Positions 43,831 through 53,933 of a DNA stretch of 64,000 bases are shown in pieces. Position numbers and translations under genes: made by a program. The notes under the pieces were generated by a model. That model was given only the letters and a program-made list of their open reading frames with translations. It ran no database searches and was not told where the DNA came from. The first letter of the stretch is position 1; each line of letters opens with the position of its first letter. The stretch lies in the NCBI GenBank assembly GCA_023055425.1, contig JALGPY010000004.1, forward strand, positions 114,307,504 to 114,371,503. The letters are read 5' to 3'. Source of the stretch: Linanthus parryae (Eukaryota > Streptophyta > Magnoliopsida > Ericales > Polemoniaceae).

Positions 43831-44239
43831 ATGTAATGGCTCGTTGCCGGTGATTGATCCTCGCGCTTCTTCTCCGGTGGTTCATCTCGACTCAGGTGCT
43901 TCAAGTTCAGTCTCCTCTCGGTCGTTCAATTACCGTCGTTTTTACTCTTCGCTACGTTTCGTCGCTTCGATTCTTGGAGCTTCACATCGCCATTGTTGTA
44001 TGAACAACCTGTCGATCGACTTTTGTGCCTTGTCTTTGATTCGCTGCATATAATTTTTCTCGGTTCTGTTAATTGAGTTGAACTCGAGTTAATTAACTGA
44101 GTTTTTCCGAGTTGCTATGTTGATGTGCCGAGTTTTGCTGAGTTATCATGTATTGTACTGAGTTCTGACCGAGTTGCCGAGTTCTGCACCGAGTCTCATT
44201 GAGTTTAGCTGTTTTCTTCACTATTTCCCCTATGGCTGA

Positions 44240-45546
44240 TCTTCTACATGAAGGACTGAAAGTTCTTGATTGCTAATCTTCGTTCTCTAGTGCCAATAAA
44301 GCTAGATGGCACGAATTACTTGATCTAGAAAGCTCAACTAGTTACAATTTTACAAGCCAACAATCTGTTTCACTTTCTTACAGACACTACTACTGTTCCT
44401 ACACCACAAATTTTGGACTCTTAGTCTGGCACACTTGTTAGAAATCCTGCATTTCCTGAATGGTTTGCCATTGATCAGCATCTCAAAAGTTGTCTCTATG
44501 CTTCTATTGCACCTTCTGTACTGCCTTCTGTGTTGCATCTTCAACATGCTTATCTCATTTGGAATGCCTTGTCTCAAATATTTTCTTCACTATCAAGGTC
44601 ACATGTTCATCAGTTGAAATTACAACTTAGTACAGTTGTGAAAGGTTCTAGCTCAATGACTGTCTTTCTTGACTCTATCAAAGCACTCACTGATCAATTG
44701 GCTCAAGTAAATGAGTTCATCTCTGAGGATGATCTCATCATTCACATTCTTAAAGGCCTACCACCTGAATATGACTACTTCAAGGATGCTATCAGGATAA
44801 GAGGTTCTCCAATTTCTGTTGCTGAACTAAGTTCTCTTTTGGTATCTGAGGAATTGCATCACACTACTTCCTCCTCTCTCAAGAACCTCACAATAGGCAT
44901 TCCAGCTTCACTTGGATCTTCTTCTGGAGCTACTGAACTACATACTGCCTATCAAGCTGTTAAGTATAAGCCTAATTACTAGGCCAAGAACTATCACTCT
45001 CCCAAATATCAGCATTACTCCAAGCCTTCTAGTGGTTATTCCTCCAACACTTACAATGCCTCTCCAAGGTCATCTACTGTTGCTGGAATTCTTGGCAAAC
45101 CTCCTTCTACTGGCTCTCTCTCTTACGATATTACTTGTCAAATTTGTGGAAGAACAACGCATACTGCACTAGATTGCTGGTACAGACTTGACACATCCAA
45201 ATTTGCTAGCACTAAACCTAAGAGAGCATATACTGCAACTGCTTCTTCTTCAGACTCAGATCCCTTCACTCAACCATGGCTGCTAGACACTGGTGCTAAC
45301 AACCATGTGACACACAATGATCATCATTTGACTCATCTGCAACTTTATCATAGAGGTGACACAGTCACTATTGGTAATGGTAATGCCTTGCCTATTCACT
45401 CTATTGGTCATTCTACTCTTCCTGTCTCTTCTAATGTCTCTTTTAAGATACCTACTGTATTTTACTCTCCTGCTCTATCTGCCAATTTGCTCTATGTGTT
45501 TCAGTTTACATCTGATATTGATTGTAGCATCACTTTTAATGCTCAT
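44240..45546 (+). pseudogene. Copia gag and protease region
   Basis: The gag part shows KLDGTNYLI, PEWFAIDQHLKSCLYASI, LKLQLSTVVKGSSSM and HILKGLPPEYDYFKDAI. The zinc knuckle is CQICGRTTHTALDCW near 45,140, and the protease active site is WLLDTGANNHVTHNDHH near 45,280. Three TAG stops interrupt it (after TNYLI, after QILDS and after KYKPNY). The frame ends at the Gypsy insertion within the target word CTCAT. Confidence 0.9.
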
Positions 45547-46173
45547 TGTGCACAAGAGATTTCGGCGGGGAGACCTCCGTGTACACCGTATGTAGAGGAT
45601 CAGAGATCGCACAGGAAGAGTGGGGTTGTGTGTAGGGAGAGAGTAAGGCAGTAGTAATGTCTGAGAGAGAGACAGAGGTTCGGCAGAGCTTCCGCGTATG
45701 GCAGGTGTGTCCTCCTTTGTATGGAAAGGGTAACGGCCTATATATAGCAGAGAACGTGACCGTTGTAGTGTGGTTAATGCGCCCATTAATGGCGGCTTAA
45801 TTAGCTTAACCATAACGGCACGTTCGTCCGAGTATATAGGAACCGTTACAGCACGTTGTGCGCGAATACCGGAACCGTTACGAGGTTGACCGGGTTTGAC
45901 CGGATTGACCGGGTTTATGGAGCTCGTGCCATAAATCTCTCAAAGCAGTTACTAAAGGTCGCGTGCGGGCTTGACTCGCACGCGACAGGGCTTACTCTAG
46001 CCTCCAAACCACTAAGTCCCTACAAGTCCCGTGCAGTGGTATGCGAGGGCTCTGTCTCGCAGCCCCCACATGGATCAGCTCGGCTGGTGATCCAGTGTGT
46101 GTGGAGAACAATATGGTGTGCTGGATGGTTGCCACGTGGCCAAGATCTGTCAGCTCAGAAAGCACTATCTACA
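45547..46173 (-). repeat. 3' LTR of the Gypsy element
   Basis: 627 bp, TGTAGATAGTGC to TTGTGCACA on the minus strand. A near-palindromic CTATATATAG at 45,740-45,750 could act as TATA box in either direction. Direct repeats of TTGACCGG near 45,885-45,915 and the inverted pair GTCGCGTGCGGG/CTCGCACGCGAC at 45,958-45,986 stand out. Confidence 0.97.
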
Positions 46174-46190
46174 TTAGCCCCCTTTCTGCG
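46174..46190 (-). promoter_or_regulatory. Gypsy polypurine tract
   Basis: On the minus strand, GCAGAAAGGGGGCTAA runs up to the LTR start TGTAG. This is the expected plus-strand primer site. Confidence 0.8.
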
Positions 46191-46436
46191 CGTGAAGACT
46201 CATAGCTGTATAGACTTCCATGCGCGGAAACCAACATACGCGTCGCCGCCACGCACCAATTCAAATACGGGTAAGTTCAGCCCCCGTGCGTGCCATTATG
46301 ACCTAAAACCCTTAGAGTCGTGCCGTCTGGCCTTTAGGGTTTTAGGCGTGACGTCAGCTTGTCCTGTGATTGCGCGATTCGACGGTGACGGTTGCGATTC
46401 GACCACTGAAAGGACGCAACCCTTCATTGTTTTTGG

Positions 46437-46443
46437 ATAAATA
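46437..46443 (+). promoter_or_regulatory. TATA-like element of the antisense PMD gene
   Basis: ATAAATA lies 264 bases inside the 3' LTR border. A leader exon from about 46,470 could end at ATCCAG|GTAGGC (46,582) and splice to CCGCAG at 46,903, two bases before the ATG. That would be an untranslated first exon with its own intron. Confidence 0.4.
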
Positions 46444-46905
46444 CTTTGTATCCTCCATTGTTGCAAAGCATCACTTCTTTCTCTTAAAGTGAATGGTACC
46501 CGGAGATCTTCGAGAGCAGATTCAGATAATCAATCACCAGTTCAAAACTGCAAATCGTCTTCTCCAACTGTGCATATCCAGGTAGGCTTCGCGAAAACAA
46601 GGTTGGCCTTGTTCAATTTCGATTTAAAATACCAGTGTATGCCTTGAACTGCGTTGAATCTGTAAACCCATAACATATGATCTGTTGAAACTTGTGAAGA
46701 AGCTTCAAGCTTTGGACCCAATTGCAGCTTAATCCTTCAGTAATAAGGACCTTGGATAGGGTTTTGAAATCCCTGATAATGCAACCCTCTAATTTCTGAA
46801 ATCGATACCAGAAACTGTTCATCTTTCTTTCCATAGATCTTGAATTTCGAAATTCAAACTGAGTGTGGCATATTTCTCCCCCCTTTTTCTTGCTCTTCCG
46901 CAGGA

Positions 46906-49900
46906 ATGGCCAAGACAAAAGGAACCAAACCCACCAAGGAGGATGAAGAGATACCCGATCTTCCGCAGGCTTTGTGGCGAAAAGCCCCCTATCTAGGTGG
47001 CAAAGATTTCTATCATGCGAGGGTTAAGGCGAAGAAAATGCCTGCTCCTGTCCCAAATGAGGGATTGCTAACACTGACTCCTCCGGTTAACTCAGCCTTG
47101 CTCGAGTTAATTGGCTCCGAGGATGTGGTTCGATTGGGAATCGAAAATGGGTACTTCCCCTACGCTGCGATTTCTATCCAAGCTTTTGTCCAGAAATTGG
47201 ACTACATGGATGAGTGGATTGACCACGTGTTGACCAATCATGCTGCGACTCTTGATGAAGCCGGCGTATACTTTGCTGTTCGTGCTATGAAGGGTGCTGC
47301 CGTGAAGCTGGACCAGTCCATGCTTCTAGACCTTCTTTCCCGCTACTCACCTGCGACTCACACATTCCACTTTGCTGAGTTCGAGGCTGCCCCCACACTC
47401 GAGGACGTGCATATGCTGTACGATCTTTCTCCCATGGGTGAAGTGGACCCTTTGAGTCCCTTGAGGACGGCTGCGGAGATTGCCTTGTACACGCAGATGG
47501 AGGAATGCCTAGCAGAGGTAAAGAAAATCTCCACCCGGTGGACTACTACCAAAGCCCTTCCAAACTGGCAGTTGGTTGATACGTCTGCGAAGAACACCTG
47601 GAACAAATGGTTGCAATACTTCTTTCGAGACTATGCGAACAGCAGCATCACTAAGAAGCTTCTGAGTGAAGACCTAGAGGCCAAGAATTACGTGGAGGGT
47701 AAAGGCTATCACTTGACCCTTTGTGCTTTCCTCTGTGCCTGGTTGTCGAGGTACTTAATTGACGGTCACCCGCATGATGGGGTCTTCTACCATGTTTTGC
47801 CGCTTGCTGTGAGGCTCGCCCTTGGCCAGAGAGTCGCACTCGGACCCTTGGTCTTGGGCACGCTGTACTATAGGCTTGATTAGCTGGTTCTGGCCATGAA
47901 AGAGTCGCGTGGCCGCCTCGATATACTGACCTTCGTCAACATTTCCTTCTTGACGATGTGGGTCTTCGAGCGATGGCCATCCTATGCTCCAACTGCTCTT
48001 AAACCCGACAAGTGTTGTCCCCCAGGCGAGACGGAGGAGCGCAACAGTGGCAGGGCTGCGAGGTGGTTCGGAGCGAACAATACCAAGTGCGTTTGGAGCT
48101 TGATATGCGACAAACGGAAAGAGTTTACTGCCAGGCCCTATGCCACACGCATTGAGAACGTGCGATGGTTTCCAAAGCTGTACCCCTCTAAGGGTGTTGT
48201 CTTCTCAGAAGAGCTCCTCTTTGAAGAGGGATCACATTTCCATGAGCGCTATCGCGAGTTCTTTTGCTGGTGTCTACGAGGTTCCCTTCCTGCCCTCGCA
48301 GAGCATATTCATGAGCTTGCGCCAAGGTATGAGAGGATTACCGTGGATGTTGACCCCACTCGAGTTTCTCCCCAGTTCGGCTTTGATGCAGTGGCACCAT
48401 CAATCTGGCCCCAGTCCATTATCAGAGGTTGCTATAAGCGCTTGCTAACAAAGGAGTGCAAGACAGTCTTCATGAACAATCTTTCCTTTGAGCAGCCTGC
48501 AGGTACCCGCGAGGGCGGTTGCTCCCAGAACTGGCTCGCATACTGGGTCGCCCAGCAAATGAGGATTGAGACACAGTCGGCCGCTCAGCCAAGTAGAGCT
48601 CCCTTGATCAAGAGAAACTCTTTTCCGTTTCGCCCCAATTGCAGTCTGAGCGAGTCTGAGTATGGTTGCTACTCGTTGTTGGATCATGAGAACCATTTGT
48701 GCCCTGACGTCATTCTGAAGGAAAAGATCGCCGCAGTTAAGAAGGGCGACACGCATGTATTCAGATATAGCGAGACATTTGCTAAGGTAAGCAATTTTTC
48801 GCGTGCGTTAAACTTCTTGATTTTCACATGCTGATGCTTTCATTCTGTACTGTTTGTTGTAGTTTCATGTGCGGAGATTCGCATCTGGTGATCGTTCCAA
48901 GTCATTGGTTAACACCATTGTTGCCACTAGGCGGCAAAAACAGTCGTTCCTGCTAGCATGGAGGATGGACCCTGAGGTCGAAACCAGGATTCGCGCAGTC
49001 ATGAACGCTTTTGCTGACTCGCTGATAGACAATGCTCCGGCCTCGTCTCCTCCCAGAGATGATCCGTCCCCTCCAGCGACTGCAGCGCCGAGAGCGAAGA
49101 GACCCAGGCAAAAGGGAATTACAATTTCTTCCCCTAGAAGTGCTCCAACTTCTCCTCCGGCGAGGTCCTTTTCTATCAAGGATAAAGGCAAAGGCCGCAT
49201 GCCCAGCAAAGTGCGGAAAGAGCTCGCAGTTGAGACTTTCGTTCCATTCAACCAGGAGGAAGAAGGAGAGAGGCAGGAGCCCAGAGAAGGTGATGAAGAA
49301 GAAGAAGAAAGAACAGTTGTGATGCATGAGGAAGAATCAGGAGGTACCTCCGTCGCGTTTCCCTTCTCATTATCGTAATTCTTTTGCAGTTCTTTCTTAA
49401 ACCAATCATATCTTCGCAGATGATGATGATGATGAGATTATCGGTGGCCTTTTGGCCAAGAGACAAAAGAGAGATACCCATTCCGGCATTCCAGACGATC
49501 CCATAAGCAAGGACGTTCTTGCTGAGTCCCGGAAGACAGCCGCGGAAGCTGCTGAAAGGAGAAGGCAGCGGGAGGAGGAGGAGCTCGAGCGTGTGAGACA
49601 GCGGAGCCTCGAAGAGCAACATGTTGACGACTTAGTGCGTCGAGTTGACGAAGAAGATGTGCTTCCCGAAGTAGTGACTCCTCAGGCGGAGGAGGAGGAT
49701 GCGGTCCCGGAAGAGGATGCAGCAACCCTGGAGCAAGCCCAAGCAGACTTTGAAGAAATCGCAGGCGGCGATAAAGGTGAGATCTTCAATCTCGCAGTAA
49801 CTTATAGAGATGTTATTGTGGGTGCGTTAAAGCATGGTGTGTCAAAGGCTGACATTCGCCGTTGGCTAGTAGGCAAGTGCGGAGAACCTTTAGGTAATCA

Positions 49901-51203
49901 TTTGAGCGATATGCATGTACTGGACCTTAGCCACTTGAAACAGAAACCTGACTGGTTTCTTTGCGTCCCAGGTCACGCTCATTTTAAGGACCTGCTTAAT
50001 GAGGACACACTAATAGAGCATGGTTCCACGTCTTTAGTGTATGAAGAAGACACTTCAATCCCACCTTCGCGTGGAGGTGCTTGCTCTTAGCTTTAGTAAA
50101 GATAGTAAAATAACTTATAATACGAGTTACCTTATACTATCGCATTTTGCATCGCAGGGGCTGATGATGAACCAGTGTTCGAGCAAAGGAATCAAACTTC
50201 TGCGTCCTATGTCCCAGTGCCGAGTTCCCATACCGAGAAGACCGTCGCAGCTGCTGAATACGCAGGAGAGCCTCTTGAGGACATCATCGAACTTTCTGAT
50301 GATGCTGAAGCTGACGCTGTGCTAATGGAGGAAGATGTCCATACTGGCGCTGAGGAAGTAAGAACGAGTGCTGCTGATGCTTCCGCATCTGAGAGCGTCC
50401 CACGCCAAGCATTTTCGGCCGTCACTTCGCCTCCGGCGGTGACTGAGTCGGCGGCACCTCTTCCTGCGTGGAGCTTTTGGGGCTCGCAGGTTGGGAATGC
50501 AGTCGCAGCTGGTGCGGCTTATACTCTTCCTCCAAACTATGAGGGATTAGAGCTCGCAGCTGACAAGAGAGCCATGGAGCAAGGGCAGTCTTCAACTACT
50601 CCAGCAATGCGCATTCCTTCTCTTCGTGAGATTCTTGAAGGAACTGGTAAGTAGTGATTCGCTGTTTGTATCTCGCATTATTCGTTTGCGAATTTGGTAG
50701 CATAACTTAGATTTGACATTGCTTTAGGTTTGAAGCAAACTGATGTGGACTGGCTAGTTCGGATGCGCCTCACCTACCCCCGATCATTTGCGAGATCTCT
50801 GGAGATAGGGACCTTCGACAGGAGGCTGTTTCTAACCGAAGCCATTTGGATTTTGGAGCAGCTGTCTGCGGCGACGCCTGCGACCATTTCTGTCCAGAGT
50901 GCCGAATTGCTTTGTGGCATGTGCCAAAATCTTCTTACCAAAGTTCAAGGCAGACTAGGTTTCAGATTTCTTATGAAAAGAGTCACGCTGATTCGCGCAG
51001 CCGTAACTTTGAAGCCCGGCCATCAAAACCTCGCAGCTGAGAAGCAGAAGGTGGAGCAGCAAAAGCAAAAGGTTGACGAAGCTCTGAAGCTCTATCATGA
51101 GATGAATGCCAGGTGCGGGCAATTGCAGCAAGAAGTGGAGCAGGTAGAGAAGCTGAGCCATCAGTTCGCGCCCCATGACTCCTTGATCAAGAATTTGCTT
51201 TGA
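46906..51203 (+). pseudogene. Spliced antisense gene for a plant mobile domain (PMD) protein
   Basis: Five coding exons join in frame: 46,906-48,786, 48,863-49,343, 49,420-49,776, 50,158-50,646 and 50,728-51,203, about 1,227 codons. All introns have GT-AG ends and phase fits at each. Residues 1-600 are a PMD/aminotransferase-like mobile domain: LLSRYSPATHTFHFAEFEA, PTLEDVHMLYDLSPMG, AYLSRYL-like YHLTLCAFLCAWLSRYLIDG and RLALGQRVALGPLVLGTLY. The rest is acidic and disordered (PPRDDPSPPATAAPRAKR, DDDDDE, EEEDAVPEEDAA), then GTFDRRLFLTEAIWILEQL and a C-terminal coiled coil (EKQKVEQQKQKVDEALKLY). One in-frame TAG (47,881-47,883) breaks it, a likely CAG change. Exon 3 could instead run on to a weaker donor at 50,076, and the bases in between stay open. 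PMD proteins are linked to silencing and to transposons; the function here is unknown. Confidence 0.85.
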
Positions 51204-52600
51204 CTTTTTGAATTTGAAAAATAAGCAAGGAAATGGCTGGAACATTAATGTAATGTTTGAAACATTAATGTAATGTTGCTAGGGTTTCTCCCCCCTTTTT
51301 TTTAACAACAAGAATCAACTTGCCCGTTTTGCCCTTTCCGGGATTTGATAGGATATCTCTGTGCATATCCAATTATGACATCAGCAATTGATACTCTGTT
51401 TGATTTTCGCGCTAATTTCTCGGAAGATAAGCACGCTTTCGTTGGGAAGTCCATCCGAATCATGACTATCCGTCATTTATTAGGATACGCAACTGAATCA
51501 TCGTAGCCTTTAGTAGGGTAATTGATCGTTACCGCTTTTCAAGGCGTAAGTGATTGGCCTTACCCTCTTTTCAAATTCTGCTGACTCATCTTTGGCAACT
51601 GAAGAGTCGACACAGGGTCTATATAAACCCTGTCTTTGCCATTTGGGTTCTTCATCCCAAAAATGTGCTTTGCCGTGAGTCCTTACGACTGCTGGCTTCA
51701 ACGCTTGTTTTTCGTTGATTCATGGCAACTTCAAGTTATGAATCCTGAGTTTGCGCTTTGTGCTGTAGAAATATTTTCCAAGATCCGCTTTATGAGGCTT
51801 ATTGCTTCTTTATAACCATCATAGAGAAGATGGAGATGATATCTCATGTGTGTTCGAAGAATTTTCTTCGTGTATTATGTGTGCAGGTCATGTTTCCGGT
51901 CGCCTCCCGGTGAGGTGCAGCGCCGTAGTGACCGTGCTACCGTCTCGTAATGAGCGGCGGAATTCTCCTCCAGCATCCCTGGAGGAGGATTTCTTGCCTC
52001 TTCGTTCTTGAACTCAGGGGGCTTGTCAATGCGCTTGTCAATCATGACAAGGAGCCCAATACCAGAGGAATGACTGCTTCCCCTGTTCTGGGCGACTGTG
52101 TGCGCCGGAACAGGAGATTCCTCCGGTACATATCTTGATCAGACAGGGGTCTTGTCAGATCCTGAGATCTTGGACATAGGACCACCCAGACCATTGCCGC
52201 CATGGACGCAGCTAATGGCGAGTTGATCTCTTCGCAGGAGCATCCTACTTGCTACAGATCTTTGGCCGCAGATCTGCGTGTCGCATGGCCGATGTTAGGA
52301 CCGTTGGGTTCATCCTTTTCAGTCAGGATTCCCGTGGTGTGTCTCTGCTGGCTTGTCAGCTACTTTTCGAATGTATTGTAAGCCATGTTGGCTGCGTAGT
52401 TAGATTTGAGCTTTTTCGCTTGTAAGCTGCTATCTAGACAGATAAATTGTAAGTCTTTTTGACTCATAATGATAAATAGCTTTTTGCATTATCTGCTGTC
52501 TTGTTACAACAAAATACAGTTTCGCATGCGTATCGGCATATTTCGCCTTGTATAATGTTATATACATGCTTCACATTTGCTATCTGCCATATCAATTCGC
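51204..52600. other. Non-coding part of the Gypsy element
   Basis: This stretch lies between the antisense gene and the tandem array and has no long open frame. A short direct repeat (AACATTAATGTAATGTT, twice) lies at 51,240-51,275 just after the antisense stop. From about 52,480 the array's words (GCATTTGC, GATCGTT) begin to appear in decayed form. Confidence 0.6.
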
Positions 52601-52619
52601 ATATGTTTTATTAGATCGT

Positions 52620-53715
52620 TCGAGATCGTATTTGCGCAGTTGTGCCATCTTGGCAGATGGGCTTGTGATTTGCTTTCCGATGTAAGTGCGAGTGTTATCT
52701 CATCATATATACTTTTGTAGATCACTTAAGATCATTTTACACACTATTGCTATCGCATTTGTATAATGCTGCTATCGCCGCAGATAGGCTTGGAAGATCC
52801 ATTAAGATCATTTTCCGTATGAGTTGCTATCGTGGCCGATAGGCTTTAGTAGATCAATTAAGATCGTTTTTCGTATGAGTTGCTATCGTGGCCGAGAGGC
52901 TTTAGTAGATCAATTAAGATCGTTTTTCATATGAGTTGCTATCTTAGCAGATAGGCTTTAGTAGATCAACTAAGATCGTTCTTTTGCATGAGTTGCTACC
53001 GTAGCAGATAGGCTTTAGAAGATCAATTAAGATCGTTTTTGGCGTAGGCTGCTATCGTGGCAGATAGGCTTAGAGGATCAATTAAGATCGCATTTGCATA
53101 GGCTGCTATCGTAACAGATAGGCTTATAGGATCAATTAAGATCGCACTTGCATAGGCTGCTATCGTAACAAATAGGCTTAGATGATCAATTAAGATCGCA
53201 TTTCGCGTGAGTTGCTATCGTGACAGATAGGCTTAGATGATCACTTAAGATCGCATTTCGCATAGGCTGCTATCGTGACAGATAGGCTTAGATGATCACT
53301 TAAGATCGCATTTCGCATAGGCTGCTATCGTGACAGATAGGCTTAGATGATCACTTAAGATCGCTCTTCGCATAGGCTGCTATCGTGACAGATAGGTTTA
53401 GATGATCAATTAAGATCGCATTTCGTATGAGCTGCTATCGTGACAGATAGGCTTAGATGATCACTTAAGATCGCATTTCGCATAGGCTGCTATCGTGACA
53501 AATAGGCTTAGATGATCAATTAAGATCGCATTTCGTATGAGCTACTATCGTGACAGATAGGCTTAGATGATCACTTAAGATCGCATTTCGCATAGGCTGC
53601 TATCGTGACAGATAGGCTTAGATGATCAATTAAGATCGCATTTCGTATGAGCTGCTATCGTGACAGATAGGCTTAGATGATCAATTAAGATCGCATTTGC
53701 ATAGATTGCTATTGT
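52620..53715. repeat. Tandem array of about 55-bp units
   Basis: About 18 to 20 units of roughly 55 bases follow one another. Each holds GATCA(A/C)TTAAGATCG, CATTTCGCATAGG and CTGCTATCGTGACAGATAGGC. Units at 53,210-53,690 are nearly identical, while those on the left are more varied (TAGTAGATCAATTAAGATCG, GAGTTGCTATC). Each unit holds the short inverted pairs GATC..TTAAGATC and CTATC..GATAG. Tat elements often carry such arrays upstream of the 3' LTR, and some have given rise to satellite DNA. Confidence 0.95.
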
Positions 53716-53933
53716 GGTGGATGGCCCATTGTTAACAGTAATAACAAACTAAAATGAAGCAAAGTTGACATCCAGAAATATGAAGTTCTCGTTTGGGAGA
53801 ATTTTCTTGTTATAATGCTCTCATATGGGAGAGACGAGATTACAATCCTCTCATATGGGAGAGGAGATTGTGTAGATCGTAGCCATACAAGACATTAAGC
53901 GACGTTATAATAAAACGCATGAAATGAGAGAAG

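Noticed and set aside
45475..46440. Frames within the Gypsy LTR on either strand
   Set aside because: They occur identically in both LTRs, lack motifs and follow from LTR base composition.
52620..53715. CRISPR-like array
   Set aside because: Units are contiguous 55-bp repeats without unique spacers, within a plant retrotransposon.
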